A stretch of 64,000 bases of DNA, from positions 452,501 to 516,500 of the forward strand of contig NZ_CP089981.1 of NCBI RefSeq assembly GCF_021389975.1. The letters run 5' to 3'. The translations under genes and the position numbers were made by a program. Positions 1 through 7,310 of this stretch are shown here, piece after piece. The notes beneath the pieces are model-generated. The model saw only the letters and a list, made by a program, of their open reading frames with translations, was not told where the DNA came from and ran no database searches. The stretch's first letter is position 1. The number at the start of each line of letters is the position of its first letter. The DNA is from Fulvivirga ulvae. GTDB lineage: Bacteria > Bacteroidota > Bacteroidia > Cytophagales > Cyclobacteriaceae.

Positions 1-282
1 ATCGAGATTATATTTATCCAGTGCCTCTACCTCTTTCTTAAATATAACAGGGTCAAGTACTACACCATTCCCTATAATATTTATGATATCATTTCTAAAA
101 ATGCCTGATGGTATCTGATGGAGCACATGTTTGATTCCATCAAATTCAAGAGTATGACCAGCATTAGGACCTCCCTGAAACCTGGCAACAACATTATATT
201 TTGGAGCAAGGAAATCAACTATTTTTCCCTTTCCTTCATCTCCCCATTGGAGCCCCAATAAAACATCCACTTTACTTCGCAT
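1..282 (-). CDS. purA: adenylosuccinate synthetase, N-terminal 94 residues (runs off window)
   Basis: This is the N-terminal part of PurA, which joins IMP and aspartate using GTP in the first committed step of AMP synthesis. Translation of the reverse strand from the ATG at 282 gives the family hallmark GDEGKGK at about residues 14-20, followed by VARFQGGPNAGHT, the conserved IMP/GTP site region. The gene continues beyond base 1. It lies 5 bases after the STAS gene and is probably the last visible member of a rel-fur-STAS-purA transcript. PurA is a known target of (p)ppGpp inhibition, so its position behind rel is notable. Family assignment is very sure. Confidence 0.95.
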   Translation of the reverse strand, partial: MRSKVDVLLGLQWGDEGKGKIVDFLAPKYNVVARFQGGPNAGHTLEFDGIKHVLHQIPSGIFRNDIINIIGNGVVLDPVIFKKEVEALDKYNLD

Positions 283-287
283 AAAAA

Positions 288-632
288 TCAGGCGTTTTTC
301 AATATTTCAAATGCTTCTTCTTCGGTATCGGTGATATTGAATATTGCATTTAATTTAGTAATGATTAATAGTTTCTGAACACTTTCAGAAGGGTTCAACA
401 AACAAACTTCTCCTCCTTTATTTCTGAATTTGGTGAGGATAGTAATTAATACCCCAATGCCACTACTGTTAATGTACCGCAAACCGGATATGTCAATAAC
501 ACATAGTTTTATACCTTGTTGGGTCTGATCGTTCACCATAGCGATTAAATCCAAACCGCTATCTTCGCCAATCAAATCTCCTTGCATGCTCAAAATAAGC
601 ACATCGTTCTTTAACTGATGCTTAAATTTCAT
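288..632 (-). CDS. STAS-domain protein (anti-sigma factor antagonist type)
   Basis: A 114-residue single-domain STAS protein of the SpoIIAA/RsbV type. Such proteins bind a serine-kinase anti-sigma factor and are controlled by phosphorylation of a conserved serine. The segment DISGLRYINSSGIGVL (about residues 47-62) carries the expected serine pair in the loop before the helix. The start ATG overlaps the fur stop codon as ATGA, so translation is probably coupled. No RsbW-like kinase or sigma factor is visible in the window, so the partner is unknown. Confidence 0.88.
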   Translation of the reverse strand: MKFKHQLKNDVLILSMQGDLIGEDSGLDLIAMVNDQTQQGIKLCVIDISGLRYINSSGIGVLITILTKFRNKGGEVCLLNPSESVQKLLIITKLNAIFNITDTEEEAFEILKNA

Positions 633-1102
633 TCTGATTTCTGGTTTTGTAGTTTAACACGACAATCCCCACATATTCCATATAAATTCAGGGAGTGATG
701 TAAAATTTCAAAATTTAACAGTTCCCCAACCATGGTCTGAATATTATGAATTCTCGGATCGCAAAACTCCACTACCTTGTGGCATTCCGTGCAAATCAAA
801 TGGTCGTGCTGTTTATATCCATATGATTTTTCATATTGCGCGAGGTTCCGGCCAAATTGATGTTTGCTTACAAGATCACATTCAACAAGTAAATCCAGTG
901 TATTGTACACTGTAGCTCTGCTAACCCGATAATTTTTATTTTTCATGCTGATGTAAAGAGACTCTACATCAAAATGGCCATCGCGAGAATATATTTCTTC
1001 CAATATGGCGTATCGCTCCGGTGTTTTTCTCAACCCTTTATTCTCAAGGTATGCAGTGAAAATCTTCTTTACTTCCTCGTAAACTTTCTCGTTAAGTGCC
1101 AT
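629..1102 (-). CDS. Fur-family transcriptional regulator
   Basis: A 157-residue Fur/PerR/Zur-type repressor: an N-terminal winged helix (RKTPERYAILEEIY, then the recognition segment SRATVYNTLDLL) followed by a metal-binding dimer domain. The structural zinc site is visible as CTEC near residue 104 and CGDC near residue 145, and the HDH motif lies at about residues 98-100. Sequence alone does not show whether the sensed signal is iron, zinc or peroxide. It overlaps the STAS gene by four bases and lies 72 bases downstream of rel on the same strand. Confidence 0.92.
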   Translation of the reverse strand: MALNEKVYEEVKKIFTAYLENKGLRKTPERYAILEEIYSRDGHFDVESLYISMKNKNYRVSRATVYNTLDLLVECDLVSKHQFGRNLAQYEKSYGYKQHDHLICTECHKVVEFCDPRIHNIQTMVGELLNFEILHHSLNLYGICGDCRVKLQNQKSE

Positions 1103-1126
1103 TTATTGAATTACTCTATGGGAATG

Positions 1127-1134
1127 CAAATATA
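1127..1134 (-). promoter_or_regulatory. possible -7 promoter element of fur
   Basis: Read on the minus strand this is TATATTTG, an exact match to the Bacteroidota -7 consensus TAnnTTTG, 24 bases upstream of the fur start. No TTTG is found at the matching -33 spacing, so it is only a candidate, possibly giving fur-STAS-purA transcription independent of rel. Confidence 0.35.
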
Positions 1135-1174
1135 TAATTTCTTTCAACAAAAAAGAGTCCGCCCATTGATTAGG

Positions 1175-3388
1175 TTATTCATTGTAATCAAAGCGCGAAA
1201 CTTTGACAACACCTTCTACCTTTTCAAGCTTTGTAATCAATAAATCAAGATGTCTGGTATCATTAACATAGAGCATGATTTCCCCTTCAAATATTCCTGA
1301 ATCTGTATCAATAGACATTGACCTCATGTTCACCTTCAATTCATCGGAAATAATTGAAGTGACATCATTAATAAGCCCGACCCGATCCGTTCCTATAATT
1401 TTCAAGCCAGACAGGAAAGATGCCGCATGCTGAGATGCCCATTTTGCTTTAACCACACGGTGTCCATGATTTGATAATAACTCAGGAGCGTTAGGGCAGG
1501 TGGTCCTGTGGACTTTGATGCCTTCATTAACAGTAACGTACCCAAAAACATTATCTCCAGGGATAGGGTTACAGCACTTTGATAATTTGTAATCGACCAC
1601 ATCCATGTCTTCGCCAATAAGGAGTATGTCGTTAGATTTCAACTTTACTATTTCCTTTTCAAAGCTCTTAGCATCGGAAATATTAGTGGCAGGCCTATTC
1701 TTAATTGGAGTTGCAGGCTTAAAGTCTTTAAAGCCTTTTAAGTCTTTAGTATCAATTATACCCTGACCTACTTTAAAGAATAAATCGAACTGGGTATTTA
1801 CATTAAAGTAAGCTCTAAGTCGGTCAAAGGTTTCATTATTAGGCTCTATCTTTAATTGTTTAAGTTTTCTGAGGGCTATTTCCTTACCCTCTTCAGCAAT
1901 AAACTTTTTGCCTTCCTTAAGTTCATCCTTAATTTTAGCCTTAGCCTTTGATGACACTACAAAGCGCAACCAGTCTTCATTCGGTTTTTGTTTGCCGGAT
2001 GTCAATATCTCCACCTGATCCCCATTTTTTAGGGTATAATTAATTGGCACCAGTTTCTGATTGACCTTGGCCCCTATGCATCTTGCTCCTATTTCAGTGT
2101 GAATATCAAATGCAAAGTCAAGGGCTGTAGCCCCATGTGGAAGTGTTTTCAAATCTCCCTTTGGTGTAAAAACAAAGACCTCTTCGTTAAAAAGATTCCC
2201 CCTGAAATCATCAACAAATTCCAAGGCGCTGGAATCATTTTGTTCGAGCATATCTCTGACTTTGCCAATCCATTGCTCTAATCCCGACTCGCTGTTGTTA
2301 ACGTTGTCCTTATATTTCCAGTGCGCTGCGTATCCCTTCTCAGCAATTTCATCCATGCGTTTTGAGCGTATCTGCACCTCTACCCACTGGCCGTTTTTGG
2401 CCATAACGGTAGTATGGAGAGATTCATAGCCATTGGCTTTTGGAGTGCTGATCCAATCCCGTAGTCGATCAGGGTTTGGCTTATAATAGTCGGTTACAAT
2501 GGAATAGACCAACCAGCACATAGCCTTCTCATTTTCCAGGGAAGTATCCACAATTATTCTGATAGCAAACAGATCATATACCTCTTCTACCGGGATATTC
2601 TGCTTCTTCATTTTATTCCAGATGGAGTAGATAGACTTTGGTCGTCCCTTTATCACGTATTCAAATCCATGCTCATTAAGCTCTTTTTGCAGTGGGCGAA
2701 TAAAACTCTTAATGAACCTGTTCCGAACATCCCTGGTAATGTCAACTTTCTTAACTATCTCTGCATAAACCTCATTTTCTGTATAGCGCAAATATAAATC
2801 CTCCATCTCTGATTTGATGGCATATAAGCCCAGTCTATGAGCCAATGGGGCATACAAGAATATAGTTTCAGATGCAATTTTATATTGCTTATTCACGGGC
2901 ATACTGTCCAATGTGCGCATATTGTGCAGTCTGTCTGCCAGCTTAACCAAAATGACCCTAACGTCCTCAGAAAGGGTCAGCAACATTTTTCGAAAGTTTT
3001 CTGCCTGCTGCGAACTCCCATGTTCAAATACCCCTGATATCTTGGTTAACCCATCGATAATACGGGAAATTTTCTTCCCAAAATCACGTTCAATGTCCTG
3101 AATAGTCCATTCAGTATCTTCAACGACATCATGAAGGAGGGCTGCTACTATTGAAGTGGTGCCTAACCCAATTTCATCCACACAAATTTTAGCTACAGCC
3201 AACGGATGAAATATATAAGGTTCCCCTGACTTGCGCCTCATCCCGTGATGTGCTTCCATGGATGTATTAAATGCCTTTCTGATCAACCTGGAATCACCTT
3301 CTTTTAGAAATGGTTTAGCTCGCCTTAATAACTGTCTGTATTTTCGAACTATCTCCTTATTTTCTTCCTCAACATCAATTGCAATCAT
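1175..3388 (-). CDS. rel: bifunctional (p)ppGpp synthetase/hydrolase (Rel/SpoT)
   Basis: A full-length RelA/SpoT homologue of 737 residues that makes and degrades the alarmone (p)ppGpp. The N-terminal hydrolase domain keeps its HD...ED metal site (HDVVEDT, residues 86-92). The synthetase domain follows (GRPKSIYSIWNKM, then EVYDLFAIRIIVD), then a TGS domain (VFVFTPKGDLKTLPHGATA), a linker with Cys-Cys, and a C-terminal ACT domain from about residue 665. The frame stays open to 3511, but that extension would run into the tRNA gene, so the ATG at 3388 (MIAIDVEEEN) is preferred. It heads the minus-strand rel-fur-STAS-purA group. Confidence 0.95.
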   Translation of the reverse strand: MIAIDVEEENKEIVRKYRQLLRRAKPFLKEGDSRLIRKAFNTSMEAHHGMRRKSGEPYIFHPLAVAKICVDEIGLGTTSIVAALLHDVVEDTEWTIQDIERDFGKKISRIIDGLTKISGVFEHGSSQQAENFRKMLLTLSEDVRVILVKLADRLHNMRTLDSMPVNKQYKIASETIFLYAPLAHRLGLYAIKSEMEDLYLRYTENEVYAEIVKKVDITRDVRNRFIKSFIRPLQKELNEHGFEYVIKGRPKSIYSIWNKMKKQNIPVEEVYDLFAIRIIVDTSLENEKAMCWLVYSIVTDYYKPNPDRLRDWISTPKANGYESLHTTVMAKNGQWVEVQIRSKRMDEIAEKGYAAHWKYKDNVNNSESGLEQWIGKVRDMLEQNDSSALEFVDDFRGNLFNEEVFVFTPKGDLKTLPHGATALDFAFDIHTEIGARCIGAKVNQKLVPINYTLKNGDQVEILTSGKQKPNEDWLRFVVSSKAKAKIKDELKEGKKFIAEEGKEIALRKLKQLKIEPNNETFDRLRAYFNVNTQFDLFFKVGQGIIDTKDLKGFKDFKPATPIKNRPATNISDAKSFEKEIVKLKSNDILLIGEDMDVVDYKLSKCCNPIPGDNVFGYVTVNEGIKVHRTTCPNAPELLSNHGHRVVKAKWASQHAASFLSGLKIIGTDRVGLINDVTSIISDELKVNMRSMSIDTDSGIFEGEIMLYVNDTRHLDLLITKLEKVEGVVKVSRFDYNE

Positions 3389-3434
3389 ATAAAAAATCTC
3401 GCTCAAATAAATTTTTAAAATCTCCTGAAAAACA

Positions 3435-3465
3435 TTTGCAGTATAAAAAATAATTTTTACATTTG
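3435..3465 (+). promoter_or_regulatory. Bacteroidota sigma-A type promoter of tRNA-Leu
   Basis: TTTG at 3435-3438 and TACATTTG at 3458-3465 are separated by exactly 19 bases, which matches the TTTG-N19-TAnnTTTG promoter known from Bacteroides and Flavobacterium. The tRNA begins 18 bases after the -7 element. This is the cleanest promoter in the window and supports the phylum assignment. Confidence 0.8.
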
Positions 3466-3483
3466 CACTCCATTTTACAATAA

Positions 3484-3565
3484 GCGGATGTGGCGAAATT
3501 GGTAGACGCACTAGACTTAGGATCTAGCGCCTCCGGGCATGGGGGTTCGAGTCCCTCCATCCGCA
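3484..3565 (+). tRNA. tRNA-Leu (anticodon UAG)
   Basis: An 82-base class II tRNA. The acceptor arms GCGGATG and CATCCGC pair perfectly, with discriminator A at 3565. The anticodon stem ctaga/tctag carries the loop CTTAGGA, giving anticodon TAG, which reads CUA leucine codons. The T arm has GGTTCGAGTCC, and there is a variable arm as expected for leucine tRNA. The 3' CCA is not encoded. It lies between the divergent rel gene and trigger factor. Confidence 0.96.
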
Positions 3566-3575
3566 CTAAAAAAAC

Positions 3576-3623
3576 AACCCTCGGTCCCGATAAGTTTATA
3601 AATTCGTGATTGAGGGTTTTTAT
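3576..3623 (+). terminator. probable terminator after tRNA-Leu
   Basis: AACCCTC (3576-3582) pairs with GAGGGTT (3612-3618), followed by a T-rich run. The loop is long (29 bases) and may fold further. Upstream in-frame start codons for trigger factor fall inside this hairpin, which argues for the later start. Confidence 0.5.
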
Positions 3624-3651
3624 TTATTATTCACTATTAAAATTAACAGCT

Positions 3652-4986
3652 TTGGATATCACATTAGACAAAAAAAGCTCAACGGAAGCCTCTATTAAAG
3701 TTACATTAAAGGAAAGTGATTATCAACCTAATGTAGAAGAAAAAGTAAAGGAGTACGCTAAAAAAGCGAACATTAAAGGCTTTCGACCTGGTAAAGTTCC
3801 TCCGGGTTTGGTGAAGAAAATGTATGGCAAGTCCATTGTCGTGGAAGAAATTAATAACATTCTTTCCAGATCTCTTTCTGATTATATAAAGAAAGAAGAT
3901 ATCCAGCTTATTGGTGAGCCTCTCCCCAACATGGAAGAAGCTGCAAAAATTGATTGGGACAATCAAAAAGATTTTGAGTTTAACTATGCCATCGGTATGG
4001 TGGATAAATTTTCTTATGATCTATCTAAAAAGCAGAAAGTTAACTCATACACGATAGAGATTGATAAGAAGACTCTAAATGAAACGATTGATAACGTAAA
4101 AAAACAATTTGGCACAACTTCTAATCCTGATATAAGCGAAGCTGGAGATGCATTCTACGGAGAAATCAGGCAAATCGATGGAGATCTTTCAAACGAAGGG
4201 CTTCTTAGTTGGGAGGATCTTGACAAAAAAGCACATAAAATGTTTACGGGTGTAAAGCCAGGTGAAGTTGTAGAGTTTGATATAGAAAAAACAGTTAAGG
4301 ATCATCATACCATCGCTCACCTACTAGATGTGGGACATGACAAAGCCAAAGAGATAAAGGGCAAGTTCCAGTTAACTGTTAAAAATATCAACCGCTCTAT
4401 ACCTGCCGAGTTGAATCAGGAACTTTTTGACAAGGTATTCGGAAAAGATGTAGTTAAGAATGAAGAAGAGTTTACTCAGAAGGTAAAAGAAACCGTAGAG
4501 GGAAATTACAAAAGAGAAACCGAGTACTACCTTGACCAAAGCATAAAAGATCATTTGGTTGACAAAACCAAGATTGAGATTCCTGAAGCGTTTCTTAAAG
4601 ATTGGCTTTTAAGGTCTAATGAAGGAAAAGTTACCAAAGAAGATGTTGACAGGGAGTTTGATGAATATGTGAAATCTCTAAAATGGGATCTAATAAAAAG
4701 CAAAGTTGCTGAAGACAATGAGATCAAAGTTGAGAATGCCGAGGTAGTAGATAAAGCAAAGTCAATGATCCTTCAGCAATTAGGAGGTTCGGGCGCTGCA
4801 GAACAGTTAAAAGATCATCTTGATTCTTTCGCTGACAACTATCTAAAAGGCGAAAACGGCCAAAACTATATGCGAGTATTTGGAGAGGTGAGAGATGAGA
4901 AAATTCTCCAGTTCATCAAAGAACAAATTACACTCAACAGTAAGACTGTTGATGTGGAGGAGTTTAAGAAAATTGTAGCGAACTAA
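3652..4986 (+). CDS. tig: trigger factor (ribosome-associated chaperone)
   Basis: A 444-residue trigger factor, the ribosome-bound chaperone and peptidyl-prolyl isomerase for nascent chains. The N-terminal ribosome-binding signature GFRPGKVP is at residues 43-50 of the chosen product. The middle PPIase-like region is divergent, as is usual in Bacteroidota, and the C-terminal chaperone domain is helical. A longer frame opens at TTG 3610, but that codon lies in the tRNA terminator. TTG 3652 gives MDITLDKKSS, which fits the family N-terminus. Gene order tig-clpP-clpX matches the classic arrangement. A TTG start is inferred, not proven. Confidence 0.92.
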   Translation: MDITLDKKSSTEASIKVTLKESDYQPNVEEKVKEYAKKANIKGFRPGKVPPGLVKKMYGKSIVVEEINNILSRSLSDYIKKEDIQLIGEPLPNMEEAAKIDWDNQKDFEFNYAIGMVDKFSYDLSKKQKVNSYTIEIDKKTLNETIDNVKKQFGTTSNPDISEAGDAFYGEIRQIDGDLSNEGLLSWEDLDKKAHKMFTGVKPGEVVEFDIEKTVKDHHTIAHLLDVGHDKAKEIKGKFQLTVKNINRSIPAELNQELFDKVFGKDVVKNEEEFTQKVKETVEGNYKRETEYYLDQSIKDHLVDKTKIEIPEAFLKDWLLRSNEGKVTKEDVDREFDEYVKSLKWDLIKSKVAEDNEIKVENAEVVDKAKSMILQQLGGSGAAEQLKDHLDSFADNYLKGENGQNYMRVFGEVRDEKILQFIKEQITLNSKTVDVEEFKKIVAN

Positions 4987-5010
4987 TCTAAGTTTTTGAT
5001 AGTTAAATGA

Positions 5011-5038
5011 AAGCCCTGGGTTACTTGGGCTTTTTTTT
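5011..5038 (+). terminator. rho-independent terminator after tig
   Basis: AAGCCC (5011-5016), a ten-base loop, GGGCTT (5027-5032), then an eight-T run. It separates tig from clpP, so clpPX probably has its own promoter in the next 80 bases. Confidence 0.85.
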
Positions 5039-5118
5039 GTATTAGTAGACAATTCTTGCAATTTCTTGTTATAATTGAGTGTAAAGTAATACTTAAAAGA
5101 ATAAGAAAATTTACTGAA

Positions 5119-5790
5119 ATGATAAATAAAGAAGAATTCCGAAAATTTGCAGTAAAAGATCAAGGTATCAGCGGTACCACTTTTGACGACTACTCAAAAG
5201 CAATTCAAAACATGACCCAGTATGTCATAGAAGAACGACCTGGAAATTTCCGGGCTATTGATGTGTTTACCAGATTAATTTCCGATCGAATTATATTCCT
5301 GGGAATGGGTGTTGATGATCAAATCGCCAACATTATTACTGCCCAGTTACTTTTCCTGGAGTCAAGTGACCCTAAAAAGGATATTATTATGTATATTAAT
5401 AGTCCGGGAGGTTCCGTATATGCCGGTTTGGGCATCTATGACACTATGCAATATGTTAATCCAGAGGTCGCAACTATCTGTACCGGTATGGCTGCTTCTA
5501 TGGCAGCTGTACTAATGGCTTCCGGAGATAAAGGTAAGAGGGCTGCTTTGCCTCACTCAAGAATCATGATACACCAGCCTAGTGGCGGAATGCAAGGGCA
5601 ATCCAGGGATATGGAGATTACCTTAAAGCAGATGCAGGAATTAAGAAAAGATCTGTATGAAATTCTTGCTAAACATACCAGTCAAAAATATGAAAAAATA
5701 GAACAGGATTCGGATAGAGACTATTGGATGAGAGCCCAGGAGGCCAAAGACTATGGTCTGATTGACGAGGTCCTGATCAGAAAAAAATAA
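5119..5790 (+). CDS. clpP: ATP-dependent Clp protease proteolytic subunit
   Basis: ClpP, the serine peptidase barrel that degrades substrates fed by ClpX. The 223-residue product has the complete triad: Ser127 in TGMAASMAAVL, His152 in MIHQPSGG and Asp201 in SDRDYW. It also has the INSPGGSV oxyanion segment at residues 94-101. An earlier in-frame ATG-like start would add 21 basic and hydrophobic residues with no match to the family, so ATG 5119 (MINKEEFRKF) is chosen. clpX follows after four bases, indicating one transcript. Confidence 0.95.
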   Translation: MINKEEFRKFAVKDQGISGTTFDDYSKAIQNMTQYVIEERPGNFRAIDVFTRLISDRIIFLGMGVDDQIANIITAQLLFLESSDPKKDIIMYINSPGGSVYAGLGIYDTMQYVNPEVATICTGMAASMAAVLMASGDKGKRAALPHSRIMIHQPSGGMQGQSRDMEITLKQMQELRKDLYEILAKHTSQKYEKIEQDSDRDYWMRAQEAKDYGLIDEVLIRKK

Positions 5791-5794
5791 TATA

Positions 5795-7030
5795 ATGGCA
5801 GAAGTAACTTGCTCTTTTTGTGGAAGGAATAAAAAGGATGTAGATCTAATGATATCAGGGATACATGCGCACATTTGTGATAAATGTATTACCCAGGCGA
5901 ATCAAATCCTTTCGGAAGAGAAAAAATCAAACACGAGTGGAGATGGCGCACCTAGCTTTAATCTGGTGAAGCCAAAGGAGATGAAGAAGTTCCTTGACGA
6001 ATTTGTTATCGGGCAAGACGAAGCCAAAAAGGTGATCTCAGTGGCCGTATACAACCATTATAAAAGACTGATGCAGAAGAAGTCTGACGATGATATTACT
6101 ATTGAAAAATCAAATATCATCATGGTTGGTGAAACAGGAACAGGAAAGACGTATCTGGCACGAACCCTTGCCAAAATTCTTCAGGTACCTTTTTGCATAG
6201 CTGACGCTACAGTGCTTACCGAAGCCGGTTATGTTGGTGAAGATGTAGAGAGTATACTAACCAGGCTGCTTCAGGCAGCAGACTATGATACAGAAGCCGC
6301 TGAAAGAGGAATAGTATACATCGATGAGCTTGATAAAATTGCAAGGAAATCTGACAATCCATCCATTACAAGGGACGTAAGTGGAGAGGGTGTGCAACAG
6401 GCCCTCCTGAAGCTCTTAGAAGGGACTACGGTAAATGTTCCTCCTCAAGGCGGAAGAAAACATCCGGATCAAAAAATGATTTCTGTAAATACAGAAAATA
6501 TACTTTTTATCTGTGGTGGTGCTTTTGATGGTATTTCAAGAAATATTGCCAAGAGAATCAATACACGACCAATGGGCTTTGCTTCCGCGGAAGATGCAAT
6601 TAAACCCCTGGATGTGGAAAATGATAACCTGCTTCAGTATGTAACTGCCCAGGATCTTAAAAGCTTTGGTTTGATCCCGGAGCTGATTGGCAGGATGCCG
6701 GTGCTAACATATCTTAATCCATTGGATAAAGAAGCTTTGAGAAAGATACTGACTGAGCCAAAAAATGCACTTATCAAGCAGTATAAAAAGTTATTTGAAA
6801 TGGAGGATATTACCATTGAGTTTAAGGATGGTGCGCTCGATTTTATAGTAGAAAAAGCTCTCGACTACAAGCTCGGAGCAAGAGGTTTAAGGTCGATATG
6901 CGAAGCTATTGTTAACGATGCAATGTTTGAATTGCCATCTGACGACAAAGTAGATAAGCTAATTATAAACAGGTCCTACGCTGAAGAGAAGTTCAGTAAG
7001 TCAAAATATAGTAAACTTAAAGTGGCGTAG
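5795..7030 (+). CDS. clpX: ATP-dependent Clp protease ATP-binding subunit ClpX
   Basis: ClpX, the AAA+ unfoldase partner of ClpP (411 residues). The N-terminal zinc-binding domain has Cys6, Cys9, Cys28 and Cys31. Walker A is GETGTGKT (residues 112-119), and Walker B is the IDELDK segment. The sensor and C-terminal small AAA domain include KLGARGLRSI. The RKHPDQ pore-region segment and FGLIPELIGRMP are also family hallmarks. It lies four bases after clpP and ends just before a strong palindromic terminator. Confidence 0.96.
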   Translation: MAEVTCSFCGRNKKDVDLMISGIHAHICDKCITQANQILSEEKKSNTSGDGAPSFNLVKPKEMKKFLDEFVIGQDEAKKVISVAVYNHYKRLMQKKSDDDITIEKSNIIMVGETGTGKTYLARTLAKILQVPFCIADATVLTEAGYVGEDVESILTRLLQAADYDTEAAERGIVYIDELDKIARKSDNPSITRDVSGEGVQQALLKLLEGTTVNVPPQGGRKHPDQKMISVNTENILFICGGAFDGISRNIAKRINTRPMGFASAEDAIKPLDVENDNLLQYVTAQDLKSFGLIPELIGRMPVLTYLNPLDKEALRKILTEPKNALIKQYKKLFEMEDITIEFKDGALDFIVEKALDYKLGARGLRSICEAIVNDAMFELPSDDKVDKLIINRSYAEEKFSKSKYSKLKVA

Positions 7031-7043
7031 CTAAAAGATAAAA

Positions 7044-7075
7044 GATAAAAGGCCATCTTAAGATGGCCTTTTATC
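7044..7075. terminator. perfect 32-base palindrome, bidirectional terminator
   Basis: Sixteen bases are followed directly by their exact reverse complement (centre between 7059 and 7060). The inner GC-rich core GGCCATCTT is flanked by A and T runs, so it can terminate transcription from both sides. It sits between clpX (plus) and the minus-strand DUF4157 group. Confidence 0.85.
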
Positions 7076-7154
7076 CTATCCGGGATTGGGGAATTATTCT
7101 TAATCAGTTCTTAATTTTATATGAAAAAAGGGGCATAATTTGTCTAACCACTAC

Positions 7155-7310
7155 TTAACTAACACCTTTTTTTGGACAGTGCCTATTTGTACGGATTGTT
7201 AGAGTTTGGCCATTCACACAAATAATTGCTTTTTCATGTGGCTCAGATTCAACTATTCTATCGATTTTGGCTATAGTATCCGTCATATACCTGAATTCAC
7301 TAAGCATCAT
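7155..7310 (-). CDS. small hypothetical protein coupled to the DUF4157 gene
   Basis: A 51-codon open frame whose ATG (7310) directly abuts the TAG stop of the upstream DUF4157 gene (TAGATGATG), suggesting translational coupling. The product starts MMLSEFRYMTDTIAKIDRIV and contains two cysteines (Cys31, Cys45) and a basic C-terminus (RTNRHCPKK). It has no signal peptide or membrane segment. No family is recognised. By position it could be an immunity protein, chaperone or loading factor for the upstream protein, but this is inference. It could also be a chance frame. Confidence 0.42.
   Translation of the reverse strand: MMLSEFRYMTDTIAKIDRIVESEPHEKAIICVNGQTLTIRTNRHCPKKGVS

Noticed and set aside
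3389..3511. N-terminal extension of Rel reaching into the tRNA-Leu gene
   Set aside because: It would overlap the tRNA and add a segment absent from the family; ATG 3388 gives the normal N-terminus.
3610..3651. TTG start for trigger factor inside the tRNA terminator
   Set aside because: The extra residues are hydrophobic and lie in the terminator hairpin; TTG 3652 matches the usual N-terminal sequence.
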